Of a stretch of DNA of 45,656 bases, positions 1 through 7,999 are shown one piece after another (positions within the stretch are counted from its first letter, which is position 1; each line of letters begins with the position of its first letter). The position numbers and the translations under genes were made by a program. This DNA is from Alphaproteobacteria bacterium (GTDB taxonomy: Bacteria > Bacteroidota > Bacteroidia > Bacteroidales > FEN-979): NCBI GenBank assembly GCA_009928665.1, contig SACF01000033.1, forward strand, positions 1 to 45,656. The letters run 5' to 3'. The notes under the pieces were generated by a model. The model saw only the letters and a program-made list of their open reading frames with translations, searched no databases and was not told the origin of the DNA.

Positions 1-1
1 A

Positions 2-127
2 AAATTACTGCCCTATATTATTCCAAAAGTCAAAGAGGAGGAGGAGGATAATAAGAGATCCCGGATAGAAAAAGTTGAATTTGTGGTAACAAAAGGAGAA
101 GCAAAGGAGAATGAGATCAAATGTTAA
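2..127 (+). CDS. 3' end of an unidentified protein (partial at window edge)
   Basis: An open frame enters from the left edge and stops at 125-127, giving the last 41 residues of a protein. The tail is highly charged, with a run of glutamates (KVKEEEEDNK) and a lysine/glutamate-rich end. I do not recognise a family from this fragment. A rho-independent terminator follows about 60 bases later, which supports it being the real end of a gene. It lies beside tRNA-Arg, but the residues do not look like the end of a tyrosine integrase. Confidence 0.45.
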   Translation, partial: KLLPYIIPKVKEEEEDNKRSRIEKVEFVVTKGEAKENEIKC

Positions 128-187
128 GAACCATACAAAACCTTACATTTAGAATTTAACAAAACTTAACCTTTTCATCCAAAAAAA

Positions 188-220
188 GCAGGCCATAAAT
201 CAAAAATCTGGCCTTTTTTG
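188..220 (+). terminator. Rho-independent terminator of the left-edge gene
   Basis: AGGCCA at 190-195 pairs with TGGCCT at 209-214 around a 13-base A/T-rich loop, and a run of T follows directly. It is placed correctly to end the transcript of the partial gene at the window edge. Confidence 0.6.
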
Positions 221-246
221 TTACCATTTTGTTACTCATAAAAAGC

Positions 247-284
247 AAAAAGCCCATAAACACTATTGTTTACAGGCTTTTTTT
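247..284 (-). terminator. Rho-independent terminator of tRNA-Arg (probably bidirectional)
   Basis: A 12-bp stem (251-262 with 267-278, allowing G-T pairs) closes a 4-base loop and has A-rich and T-rich flanks on both sides. On the minus strand it comes directly after the tRNA and ends in a T run, so it should terminate the tRNA transcript. The plus-strand reading also has a T run. Confidence 0.7.
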
Positions 285-285
285 G

Positions 286-357
286 TAGCCCCGATAGGAA
301 TCGAACCTATATTTAAAGTTTAGGAAACTTCCGTTCTATCCATTGAACTACAGGGCC
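286..357 (-). tRNA. tRNA-Arg (anticodon CCT)
   Basis: Read on the minus strand, the sequence folds into a full cloverleaf. The acceptor stem is GGCCCTG with CGGGGCT, the D arm is GTTC/GAAC, the anticodon stem is GAAGT/ACTTT around loop TTCCTAA, and the T arm is ATAGG-TTCGATT-CCTAT. The anticodon is CCT, which reads AGG (arginine). The 3' CCA is not encoded. A strong hairpin terminator follows immediately. No att-site duplication or integrase is visible next to it. Confidence 0.93.
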
Positions 358-359
358 GA

Positions 360-420
360 AACAATTGACAATGAACAACTGACAATGAACAACTGAAAAT
401 GGACAATTGAAAACGATGAA
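360..420. repeat. Heptameric repeat array (GAAAAT/GACAAT family)
   Basis: Degenerate 7-base units of the type ACAATTG and AACAACTG are repeated in tandem between the tRNA and the 3' end of metG. The same family recurs at 5731, 14690, 22402, 35987, 38569 and 42990. Confidence 0.75.
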
Positions 421-467
421 ATCTTACGGGTGCCCATTCTTTTGGTTCGGGATGCAAAGGTAAGGAA

Positions 468-2567
468 TTATTTAATATCGGCGCCGTTTACGGCTCCTTC
501 GGCGGGGGAGACGAAAAAGAGCGTTCCGTCGGGATTTTCGGCCATCAGGATCATCCCCTGCGAATCGATGCCCCTGAGTTTCCGGGGCGCCAGGTTAACC
601 AGTACCGACACCCGCTTCCCGATCACCTCCTCCGGGGTGAAATAACCTGCAATACCGCTTACAACCGTCCGGGTATCCAGTCCTGTGTCGATGGTCAGCT
701 TCAGCAATTTGTCGGTTTTAGCCACCTTCTCTGCCGTGAGGATGGTCCCCGCGCGGATATCCATCTTCATGAAATCTTCGTAAACGATTTCGCCGAGGGC
801 CGGTTTTACAGGCGCCTTTGCCTGCAGTGCCTCATTAACCTTTTTGGTTGCAAGCAGTTTCTGAACCTGCGCTTCGATCGGCCCGTCCTCGATTTTCTCA
901 AATAACAGTTCCGGCGTCCGGAGATCATGTCCCGGAGTAAGCCAATTGAGCCGTCCGGCATCCTTCCAGGTGTACCGGGGCAGGTTCAGCATGGTCCGGA
1001 TCCTGGCTGCGGTGAAGGGCAGAAAAGGCTCCATGACGATGGCAAGCTGGGCACAGATCTGCAGGGAGATGTTCAGCACGGTTCCCACCCGCTCCGGATC
1101 CGTTGAAAATACTTTCCAGGGCTCATTATCAGTCAGGTATTTGTTGCCGAGCCGGGCCAGGTTCATCATCTCCGCAAGGGCTTCACGGAACCGGTAAGCC
1201 TCCAGGCTTGCCGCTATTCTTGCCGGGAAACCGGCCATTTTCGAAAGGGTACCGGCGTCGCTGAAATCCGCTTCTTCCACCGCAACCCCGACGGGGTGGG
1301 GGGATCCCGTCGGGGTCCCTTCTTGTTGTGCCGGTACCTTGCCGCCGAAATACTTGTGGGTCAGCACCAGGGTGCGGTTCACAAAATTGCCAAGAATGGC
1401 CACCAGTTCGCTGTTATTCTTCGACTGGAAATCCTTCCAGGTAAAGTCGTTGTCCTTCGTTTCAGGAGCATTGGAGGTGAGCACATAACGCAGCACATCC
1501 TGTTTCCCGGGAAATGCTTCCAGGTATTCATGGAGCCAAACAGCCCAGTTGCGGGAGGTGGAGATCTTGTCGCCCTCCAGATTCAGAAATTCATTGGCAG
1601 GAACGTTGTCGGGAAGGATAAAGGTCCCTTCGGCCTTCAACATCGCCGGAAAAATGATGCAATGAAATACGATGTTGTCTTTCCCGATGAAGTGAACCAG
1701 CTTGGTTTCCGGGTCTTTCCAGTATTTTTCCCATTCGGGGGTCAACTCCCGGGTTGCGGAAATGTACCCGATGGGCGCATCAAACCAAACATACAACACC
1801 TTTCCCTCCGTTCCCTCCACCGGGACCTTCACACCCCAGTCGAGATCGCGGGTAACGGCCCGGGGTTGCAGTCCCTGTTCGATCCACGATTTACACTGCC
1901 CGTAAACATTGGTTTTCCAGTCATTTTTATGCCCCTCAAGGATCCATTCACGCAACCAGGGTTCGTACTGGTCGAGTGGCAGGAACCAGTGCCGGGTTTC
2001 ACGAAGCACCGGCTTGTTGCCGCTCAGCACCGATTTGGGTTCGATGAGATCGGTTGCGTTGAGCGAGGTGCCGCATTTTTCGCACTGATCCCCGTAAGCC
2101 TTGTCGTACCCGCAGTGCGGACAGGTTCCGGTTATGTACCGGTCGGCCAGAAAATGACCCGTCGCTTCATCATAGTACTGCTCCGATACCTTCTCGACGA
2201 ACTGTCCGGCATCGTACATCTTCCGGAAAAAGGCGGAGGCCGTTTCGTGATGGATCTGGTTGGAAGTCCGGGAGTAAATGTCGAACGAGATCCCGAATTC
2301 CTCAAACGATTTTTTTATAATCCCGTGGTAGCGGTCGACAATATCCTGCGGTGTAACTCCTTGTTGCAAAGCCTTGATGGTAATGGGAACCCCGTGTTCG
2401 TCGGAACCGCCGATAAAGACCACATCAGCCCCGCACATCCGGAGGTATCTCACATAAATATCTGCCGGAACATAAACGCCGGCAAGATGTCCGATATGGA
2501 TGGGGCCATTCGCGTAGGGCAGGGCCGAAGTTACCGTGTAACGTTTGTAATAGGTGTTGTTGCTCAT
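468..2567 (-). CDS. metG: Methionyl-tRNA synthetase with C-terminal tRNA-binding domain
   Basis: Charges tRNA-Met with methionine in the cytoplasm, a class I synthetase. The class I signature is literally HIGH at residues 24-27 and the second nucleotide-binding loop is KISTS at 334-338. Two CxxC pairs (C149/C152 and C162/C165) form the zinc knuckle of the connective peptide. From about residue 596 there is an EMAPII-like tRNA-binding domain that also promotes dimerisation, so this is the long form of the enzyme at 699 residues. The start ATG is supported by family alignment ([17 protein letters not shown] begins near residue 11) and by a TATCTTTG promoter element 32 bases upstream. It stands alone on this strand, between tRNA-Arg and an opposite-strand lipoprotein gene. 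Confidence 0.97.
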   Translation of the reverse strand: MSNNTYYKRYTVTSALPYANGPIHIGHLAGVYVPADIYVRYLRMCGADVVFIGGSDEHGVPITIKALQQGVTPQDIVDRYHGIIKKSFEEFGISFDIYSRTSNQIHHETASAFFRKMYDAGQFVEKVSEQYYDEATGHFLADRYITGTCPHCGYDKAYGDQCEKCGTSLNATDLIEPKSVLSGNKPVLRETRHWFLPLDQYEPWLREWILEGHKNDWKTNVYGQCKSWIEQGLQPRAVTRDLDWGVKVPVEGTEGKVLYVWFDAPIGYISATRELTPEWEKYWKDPETKLVHFIGKDNIVFHCIIFPAMLKAEGTFILPDNVPANEFLNLEGDKISTSRNWAVWLHEYLEAFPGKQDVLRYVLTSNAPETKDNDFTWKDFQSKNNSELVAILGNFVNRTLVLTHKYFGGKVPAQQEGTPTGSPHPVGVAVEEADFSDAGTLSKMAGFPARIAASLEAYRFREALAEMMNLARLGNKYLTDNEPWKVFSTDPERVGTVLNISLQICAQLAIVMEPFLPFTAARIRTMLNLPRYTWKDAGRLNWLTPGHDLRTPELLFEKIEDGPIEAQVQKLLATKKVNEALQAKAPVKPALGEIVYEDFMKMDIRAGTILTAEKVAKTDKLLKLTIDTGLDTRTVVSGIAGYFTPEEVIGKRVSVLVNLAPRKLRGIDSQGMILMAENPDGTLFFVSPAEGAVNGADIK

Positions 2568-2598
2568 GGTACAAAGGGTAATGATTTTTTAAGAGGTG

Positions 2599-2606
2599 CA
2601 AAGATA
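2599..2606 (-). promoter_or_regulatory. metG: Bacteroidetes-type -7 element (TATCTTTG) of metG
   Basis: On the minus strand TATCTTTG matches the TAnnTTTG consensus exactly and lies 32 bases before the metG ATG. No convincing TTG at -33 is seen. Confidence 0.5.
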
Positions 2607-2766
2607 CAAGGAAACAATCTTACCGTTGCATGAAATTCGTGGAGGAGCACAGGATAATGAATCATTAAAGCCAGGGAAAATCCGGGGCACACCGTGAAGC
2701 GCGTTCATAATTGATGAATGACTTTAAGTCTGTTTCGGATAACAAAGCCAGGGTGAGAAAAATGTG

Positions 2767-2774
2767 TAATTTTG
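2767..2774 (+). promoter_or_regulatory. Bacteroidetes-type -7 element (TAATTTTG)
   Basis: TAATTTTG matches TAnnTTTG and lies 72 bases before the lipoprotein gene at 2847, which would give a leader of about 65 bases. A clear -33 box is not visible. Confidence 0.4.
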
Positions 2775-2846
2775 AAAAATACTCCCTGTGCATGATACGA
2801 CTCAATATACGAACCCAAACCAAATCAATAACCAACATTTAATCCT

Positions 2847-3653
2847 ATGAAAACATTACAGAGATCAGCCATCCTGCTCATGTTGGCAGTTGTTTTCCTT
2901 CAGGGCTGTAAAAAGGATGAGACCGTTTACGAACCTGCCGGAAACAATATGGCATCATTGAAACACAGGTATAACCTGGCAGTTATTGATGCAAAGACCG
3001 TACAACCTTATGAGATTTTTCACAGTCTGGTCCCTGTAGTCAACTACGGCGACAGCATGGCCGGACAGGGTAACCTGGTCTGGTCGACCGATTCGGCGGG
3101 CCGGCAGCGGGTACTGGTGATCTCCTGGATGAGACAAGGCAACCTGCAATACTGGCCGGAGGGAAAGACGTTTAAAACCAGCAACGTACAGGCCTATATG
3201 AGCTGGGTCACCACTTCGCCGGAGATGCTCGACTTTCTGAAAAAACAGAATCTTGCCGACAGCGCTGCCCTGCACTTGCGGATCGCCCAGGTACTGGGCA
3301 TGCCGCCAGATACAAAGAACGACTATTTTGTCGAATTCTGGGTTTACCCGGAAGATCTGTTCCGTCCGACTCCCGATCCCGAAATCACCGACCAGGAAGC
3401 GGAGCTCTATTTCCCGGCAACCGCGAGCGAGAAGCACCGCAAATGGTTCTTGAATGAGATGACCGCAAAGTATGATACCAATACCACCAGCGCCTTTCCG
3501 TGGACCCGGCTGGGATATACCTACGACTGGGCCAACCCGTCGTATCCCGTCGGGCTGAGCGAGTTTGTCGTCGATACCTCCTCGGTGGTCACGGTTAAAA
3601 AGGCTTATTCATCGGCACAGTATTACCAGATGAGCCTTACCATGAAGAAGTAA
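2847..3653 (+). CDS. Uncharacterised lipoprotein
   Basis: The 268-residue product begins with a lysine-poor but typical lipoprotein signal (hydrophobic residues 8-19) and a lipobox ending LQGC at Cys21, followed by KKDE. The mature part is rich in Trp, Tyr and Pro and has no cysteine cluster or enzyme motif that I recognise. It is probably exported and attached to a membrane by lipid. The gene stands alone: 280 bases of non-coding DNA with one promoter-like element precede it, and the GAF/nucleotidyltransferase gene follows 142 bases later. No function is assigned. Confidence 0.8.
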   Translation: MKTLQRSAILLMLAVVFLQGCKKDETVYEPAGNNMASLKHRYNLAVIDAKTVQPYEIFHSLVPVVNYGDSMAGQGNLVWSTDSAGRQRVLVISWMRQGNLQYWPEGKTFKTSNVQAYMSWVTTSPEMLDFLKKQNLADSAALHLRIAQVLGMPPDTKNDYFVEFWVYPEDLFRPTPDPEITDQEAELYFPATASEKHRKWFLNEMTAKYDTNTTSAFPWTRLGYTYDWANPSYPVGLSEFVVDTSSVVTVKKAYSSAQYYQMSLTMKK

Positions 3654-3795
3654 TGGATTGTATATGGATGAGCAAATTCCGTCACGGCTGGAGTAAGCAT
3701 GCTCCCCATATCAGCATTATTGACCAATCACATGAACCTGAAAAAAGTATTCGATCTCCGTTTCAACATCTTCTTGTAAATGAAAATCCATCATC

Positions 3796-4662
3796 ATGAT
3801 ATTCGATAGCTCCGAATTTGAACATAAGCTGGCCCGGCTGAAGGAGCGGGAGAAGGAGTTGAAATGCCTTTACAAGGTCAACGGGATCATCCGTGAAAAT
3901 TTGCCTATTGATGAATTCCTGATGGAGATCGTGAAGCGTATCTGGGGCGGATGGAGGTATCCGGTACAGATGCGGGTGAAAATTCTGTTCGGTGACCGGG
4001 TTTATAAAGAGGAAGGTTGGGAGGAAACAGAGTGGAAACAATCGGCCGATATTGTCATCGACGATAAGGTATTCGGGAAGATCGAAGTGTTCTACATCCA
4101 GCCCAAACTCTGGCCGGGAAATAGTTCTTTTTTGCCGGAGGAACAAAAGCTTCTGAATACCATTGCGGCCCAAATCAGCGCCTATATTTTCAACAAAAAG
4201 CTCCTGCAAACGGTTGAAACGCTGGAGAACGAAAGCCAGGAACCGGCAGAGCCTGACAGTGATTCCAATGATCTGTTGCCGGATCAGCCCGACATTCACT
4301 GGATCTGGCGGAACGAGATGGTTCAAAAGATTGGAGAGAAGCTCGATTGCGATCAGTTCGGCGTTGAAGCGATGTATCTGATCGGCAGCACGAAGAATGC
4401 CACCTCAGGGCCAGCCAGCGATATCGATATTCTGATACATTTCAAGGGCGATGCGCAGCAGCGGAGGGAGCTGACAGCCTGGTTCCGGGGATGGAGCTTA
4501 TGCCTTTCGGAGCTCAATTACATGAAAACGGGATATGCATCCGACGGACTGATCGATCTGCATATTGTCACCGATCGCGATATCGAAAACAGGGACAGCT
4601 TTGCCTCCATGATCGGGGCTGTAACCGATGGCGCCAGACTGATCCGCAAACGGACTCCCTGA
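3796..4662 (+). CDS. GAF-like sensor fused to a nucleotidyltransferase domain
   Basis: Residues 8-25 form a charged helix (coiled-coil-like), and about 20-140 resemble the GAF-type sensor found at the N terminus of some PEP-utilising proteins in Bacteroidetes (REKELKCLYKVNGIIREN). A Glu/Pro/Asp-rich linker (145-167) leads to a MNT-type nucleotidyltransferase domain. Its signature is complete: Gly197-Ser198, then Asp209-x-Asp211 (SDIDILI) and a third carboxylate at Asp254 (IDLHIV). The protein therefore probably transfers a nucleotide to an unknown target under control of a small ligand or signal. Both domain assignments come from motif recognition; the combination is unusual. No partner gene is adjacent. 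Confidence 0.7.
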   Translation: MIFDSSEFEHKLARLKEREKELKCLYKVNGIIRENLPIDEFLMEIVKRIWGGWRYPVQMRVKILFGDRVYKEEGWEETEWKQSADIVIDDKVFGKIEVFYIQPKLWPGNSSFLPEEQKLLNTIAAQISAYIFNKKLLQTVETLENESQEPAEPDSDSNDLLPDQPDIHWIWRNEMVQKIGEKLDCDQFGVEAMYLIGSTKNATSGPASDIDILIHFKGDAQQRRELTAWFRGWSLCLSELNYMKTGYASDGLIDLHIVTDRDIENRDSFASMIGAVTDGARLIRKRTP

Positions 4663-4848
4663 ACAGGGGAACAGATAAGGGATTTGGATATGGGACATGT
4701 CCAGGAAGGGTCGAATGATGGTAGCGCCACTCAATCCGGGATCTCTTCGATGATCCGATTGATGCATGGAAGTCGAAGAAAAACCCATCGATGGCTCCGG
4801 TGATGATAACCGCTTGCAGCGTGAAAGTCGCCCATGGCTGCCTCAGTC

Positions 4849-5700
4849 TCAGAGAATGATCCGGGCAGCTTCGGCCGGATTTTCAAGAGAAATAGTGACA
4901 AGACTCAATCCTTTCTGATCTGTTGCCGCGTTGATGGCAATGGTATCGCCAATCTTTTCGAGCCAGTTACCGGTAATCCGGGTTGATTCGTGCACATGTC
5001 CATGCAGGGTCAGCATCGGTTTTCTTTCTTCGATAAATCTTTTGATGGCAATGCTCCCGATGTGAACATCGAGCGGGACATGCTCCACGGTCACCCCGTC
5101 GAGGGCTGCCCGGTCCAGGCTGGTTTGATAGGGCGGGGAGTGGAACAGAAAGATTGCACGGGAAAGATCATCCTGACCCGTGAGCGCCCCGAGATCTTTT
5201 TGAATCGTACAATATTCCAGATCTTCGCCGGTATCTGCAGTCCGGATTCCTTCGGCAGGAGGGAAACATCCGGGATCAACAAAGCGGGAAACATCATAAC
5301 GTTCCCAGTCCTTTAACCTGAATGGTGTAGGAGGAACGCAGGCATAGCCGTAAACGGTGAATGTTCCGAAAACCGATTTCCGGTTGTGCATATAGCGCCA
5401 GAGTCCCGCTCTTTCACCCCGGAACAGATACTCCTCTTCGCTCCGAGGGTCGTCGTTTCCCATGATGATAAAGACGGCAGGGTAGCGGTCGGTCATCTCC
5501 GCTCTCAGCGCTTTGAAAGCAGGGAGAAGGTAATCGTCAAAGAAATCCTCGCCGGAGGTAAGGCGGGCGAAGTGAGGCGTGAGATCACCGCCGATGAAAA
5601 CTGCCGGCGGTTCATCTTGCAGCACCCTGGCAAACAGATCCCTGTACCGGTCTTTTTTACCGTGAAGGTCGGTGACGAAAAAGGCACGATTCGCCGGCAT
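4849..5700 (-). CDS. Calcineurin-like metallophosphoesterase
   Basis: All five metal-ligand motifs of the family are present in order: DLH (residues 11-13), GGDL, GNDD, FHSPP and HGHVHES. The likely activity is hydrolysis of a phosphomonoester or phosphodiester in the cytoplasm; the substrate is unknown. I place the start at the ATG at 5700, giving 283 residues (MPANRAFFVTDLHG). The frame stays open to 5769, but those 23 extra codons (MSIVHYPLSIVHF...) are a translated heptamer repeat and lie upstream of a TACCTTTC promoter-like box, so they are unlikely to be translated. It is divergent from the LD-carboxypeptidase gene. Confidence 0.88.
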   Translation of the reverse strand: MPANRAFFVTDLHGKKDRYRDLFARVLQDEPPAVFIGGDLTPHFARLTSGEDFFDDYLLPAFKALRAEMTDRYPAVFIIMGNDDPRSEEEYLFRGERAGLWRYMHNRKSVFGTFTVYGYACVPPTPFRLKDWERYDVSRFVDPGCFPPAEGIRTADTGEDLEYCTIQKDLGALTGQDDLSRAIFLFHSPPYQTSLDRAALDGVTVEHVPLDVHIGSIAIKRFIEERKPMLTLHGHVHESTRITGNWLEKIGDTIAINAATDQKGLSLVTISLENPAEAARIIL

Positions 5701-5717
5701 GGATTTGATTTTTGCAG

Positions 5718-5725
5718 GAAAGGTA
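5718..5725 (-). promoter_or_regulatory. Near-consensus -7 element (TACCTTTC) of the metallophosphoesterase
   Basis: On the minus strand TACCTTTC differs from TAnnTTTG only in the last base and lies 17 bases before the ATG at 5700. It helps to decide the start, because the longer reading frame would begin upstream of it. Confidence 0.4.
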
Positions 5726-5730
5726 GGGAA

Positions 5731-5776
5731 AAAATGGACAATGGATAATGGATAATGGACAATGGACAATGAAAAT
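5731..5776. repeat. Heptameric repeat array (CAATGGA/TAATGGA)
   Basis: Units CAATGGA, TAATGGA, TAATGGA, CAATGGA and CAATGGA follow in perfect 7-base register between the divergent phosphoesterase and carboxypeptidase genes. Confidence 0.8.
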
Positions 5777-5782
5777 TTTCTG

Positions 5783-5790
5783 TAAGTTTG
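5783..5790 (+). promoter_or_regulatory. Bacteroidetes-type -7 element (TAAGTTTG)
   Basis: An exact TAnnTTTG match ends only four bases before the GTG start of the LD-carboxypeptidase. If used, it would make a leaderless or nearly leaderless mRNA. Confidence 0.45.
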
Positions 5791-5794
5791 ACGC

Positions 5795-6694
5795 GTGATT
5801 CAGCCCCCGTACCTGAAGAAAGGCGATAAAGTAGGTATTGTGTCGCCGGCGCGGTGTATCTCCTTCGAGGAAGTTCATCCGGCAATCAGGCTTTTGCAGC
5901 GGTTTAACCTGGAAGTTGTACTTGGAACGCACGTTTTCAGCCGCGATCACCAGCTTGCCGGAACCGACCTGCAGCGAAGCCACGACCTCCAGCAGATGCT
6001 CGACGATCCGCAGATCAGGGCAATCGTTTGTTCCCGGGGAGGTTATGGCATGGTGCGAATCATCGACCGGCTTGATTTAACCCGTTTCTGTCAAAATCCC
6101 AAATGGATCATCGGATTCAGCGATATTACCGTTCTTCATTCCCATATTCACCAGCGGTTCGGAATCGAGACCCTGCACGCCGCCATGCCGGTGAACATCA
6201 AATCGGACAAGCCCGATGAATCGGTCCAGACCATGCTGAACGCGATCTTTGGCTACCGGATTTCCTATACCTGGCCCCGGTCGCCCCTTTCGCGCAACGG
6301 AACAGCCCGGGGAATCCTTACAGGCGGTAACCTTTCGATCCTCGCCAACCTGTCGGGAACGGCCTCCGACATCGATACCACCGGAAAAATCCTCTTCCTG
6401 GAAGATCTGGATGAGTACCTGTATCACATCGACCGCATGATGCTGAATCTGAAACGAAGCGGGAAACTGACGAACCTGGCCGGTCTGATTGTCGGAGGGA
6501 TGACCGGGATGCGGGATAACGCCATTCCCTTCGGTAAGACAGCCGCCGAAATTGTGGCGGATGCCGTCAAAGAGCATTCCTATCCGGTCGTTTACGATTT
6601 TCCTGCCGGCCATACCATCCCCAACCTGGCCCTTATTTTAGGCCGAAACGTCACCCTGAAGGTAGATGCAGAAGCGGAACTGACCTTTACCTGA
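5795..6694 (+). CDS. Muramoyltetrapeptide LD-carboxypeptidase (peptidase family S66)
   Basis: Removes the terminal D-alanine from tetrapeptides during murein recycling. The Ser-Glu-His triad of the S66 family can be placed: Ser109 in IIGFSDIT, Glu203 in FLEDLDEYLYHID and His273 in PAGHTIPN. The CSRGGYG segment (79-85) and the N-terminal GDKVGIVSPA are also typical. The length, 299 residues, is normal for the family. The start is GTG; the family begins a few residues before LKKGDKVGIV, which fits. There is no signal peptide, so it is cytoplasmic, like LdcA. The YraN-like gene follows 87 bases later on the same strand. Confidence 0.92.
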   Translation: MIQPPYLKKGDKVGIVSPARCISFEEVHPAIRLLQRFNLEVVLGTHVFSRDHQLAGTDLQRSHDLQQMLDDPQIRAIVCSRGGYGMVRIIDRLDLTRFCQNPKWIIGFSDITVLHSHIHQRFGIETLHAAMPVNIKSDKPDESVQTMLNAIFGYRISYTWPRSPLSRNGTARGILTGGNLSILANLSGTASDIDTTGKILFLEDLDEYLYHIDRMMLNLKRSGKLTNLAGLIVGGMTGMRDNAIPFGKTAAEIVADAVKEHSYPVVYDFPAGHTIPNLALILGRNVTLKVDAEAELTFT

Positions 6695-6781
6695 TCTGAA
6701 ATTCATCCGTAAATCGTAAATCTTTTCTGTCTTGGGTTGACTTTTTCCGGATTTTACCGATTAACCGGAAACTGCATCGAC

Positions 6782-7141
6782 ATGAAAGAACACATCGAAC
6801 TTGGGAAAACCGGCGAAAACCAGGCCGTCGGGTATCTCTGCCGGAAAGGGTACCAGGTTATCGACCGGAACTGGCGCCTGGGGCACCACGAGATCGACCT
6901 CGTTGCCATGGATGGAGGAACGGTGGTAATTGTGGAGGTGAAAACCCGAAATTCAGGACCGTACTGCGATCCGGGACAGGCAGTCGGGCCTTTGAAACAG
7001 AAGATCCTGGTTTATGCCGCCAATGCATGGACCCGGTTTCACAGTTATGAGGGCGATGTACGTTTCGATGTAGTGACCATCCTCATGGTCAAAGGGGAAC
7101 CCGTGATCCATCATATCCGGGATGCATTTTATCCATTCTGA
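6782..7141 (+). CDS. YraN/UPF0102 family protein (endonuclease-like fold)
   Basis: The 119-residue protein has the restriction-endonuclease-like core of the family: ELGKTGE at 6-12, Glu37-x-Asp39 in HHEIDLVA and Glu52-x-Lys54 in VEVKTR. These residues form a PD-(D/E)xK-like site. The role is uncertain; in bacteria the gene is often near murein or RNase H genes and has been linked to DNA processing. The start at 6782 matches the family N terminus (MKEHIELGKTGE). A longer in-frame extension to 6737 adds only residues not shared by the family. Confidence 0.9.
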   Translation: MKEHIELGKTGENQAVGYLCRKGYQVIDRNWRLGHHEIDLVAMDGGTVVIVEVKTRNSGPYCDPGQAVGPLKQKILVYAANAWTRFHSYEGDVRFDVVTILMVKGEPVIHHIRDAFYPF

Positions 7142-7282
7142 ACGGATGATTGAAGGTAATGATGGGAATGATCCCCGGGACGAAATCGGGTCATATTTCT
7201 TTTTCATGAAGACCGGGAGCGGAAGGAATGCAGGCCAGGGCGCCGGTCCACGCTAGCGGATCCGTATCCGGAAGCTTGGGAT

Positions 7283-7915
7283 TTACTTTCTTCCGAAGTC
7301 AGCGGGAATCTCGCCCCAGTATTCTGTTTCCCATTTAAGCACCCGGTTCTTGTATTCATGTTCCTTCAGCCATTTAAGGGCGCGACCGACCAGATCGAAA
7401 AGTTCCCGGTTTTTCGGCGAAGGTTCCAGGTTGGTGTTGATGGCTTTTTTACGGACCCAGGCGATGGCGGTTCGTGAATCGGAATAAACCGGCCAATTGC
7501 TTTCCCGTTGTTTCAGGTAGGCCAGGGCGTGGACAATTGCCAGAAATTCTCCCAGATTAACGGTGCCTTGCGGGAAAGGGCCGATCCGGAACAATTCCGC
7601 GCCCGACCGGGTATCGACTCCGCGGTATTCGAGGACCCCCGGGTTTCCCGAACAGGCGGCATCAACACAAATGCTGTCGGCAACGGGCTCCCCGATCAAC
7701 GGATTGTTACAGACGATCCTTTTCGGGCTGTTCAGTTTTTTCGACAGATATTTCGAAGGGTCATCGTTCAGCGCGCTCTGCGCCAGCTCCCGGGTCGGGA
7801 AACCCTTGAACAACGCACCGTTGAACCCCTCGACCTGTTTGCGGCAATCGGCCCATCCTTCGTAGATCCCGGGCTGCTTCCCCTGCCAGACCACATAAAA
7901 TTTATTTTTTGGCAT
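7283..7915 (-). CDS. rnhA: Ribonuclease H with N-terminal viroplasmin-like domain
   Basis: Degrades the RNA strand of RNA-DNA hybrids. Residues 4-47 (FYVVWQGKQPGIYEGWADCRKQ begins the domain) are the caulimovirus viroplasmin/RNase H1 hybrid-binding domain also found in eukaryotic RNase H1. The catalytic domain follows, with Asp85 in CVDAACSGNPG, Glu123 in NLGEFLAI, Asp146 in YSDSRTAI and a last acidic residue, Asp206, close to the C terminus. The length of 210 residues is normal for this two-domain type, common in Bacteroidetes. It is divergent from the flippase gene with an 84-base shared promoter region. Confidence 0.93.
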   Translation of the reverse strand: MPKNKFYVVWQGKQPGIYEGWADCRKQVEGFNGALFKGFPTRELAQSALNDDPSKYLSKKLNSPKRIVCNNPLIGEPVADSICVDAACSGNPGVLEYRGVDTRSGAELFRIGPFPQGTVNLGEFLAIVHALAYLKQRESNWPVYSDSRTAIAWVRKKAINTNLEPSPKNRELFDLVGRALKWLKEHEYKNRVLKWETEYWGEIPADFGRK

Positions 7916-7931
7916 AAATCAAAATCGGATG

Positions 7932-7939
7932 CAAAGATA
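7932..7939 (-). promoter_or_regulatory. rnhA: Bacteroidetes-type -7 element (TATCTTTG) of rnhA
   Basis: On the minus strand TATCTTTG matches TAnnTTTG and lies 16 bases before the rnhA ATG. Confidence 0.5.
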
Positions 7940-7986
7940 GGAGGGAAGAACCCAATTTGAATCATTAAAAGTTTCTGCAAATCCGA

Positions 7987-7994
7987 TACCTTTG
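7987..7994 (+). promoter_or_regulatory. Bacteroidetes-type -7 element (TACCTTTG) of the flippase gene
   Basis: TACCTTTG is an exact match and ends five bases before the ATG at 8000, which implies a nearly leaderless mRNA. TTTG at 7956 is a possible -33 box, but the 27-base spacing is long. Confidence 0.5.
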
Positions 7995-7999
7995 CAGGG

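Noticed and set aside
286..357. tRNA-Arg as integration site of an island
   Set aside because: No integrase, no repeated tRNA 3' end and no change in gene content is seen next to it; the neighbour metG is a housekeeping gene.
5701..5769. N-terminal extension MSIVHYPLSIVHF of the metallophosphoesterase
   Set aside because: These codons are a heptamer repeat and lie upstream of a -7-like box; the family begins at the ATG at 5700.
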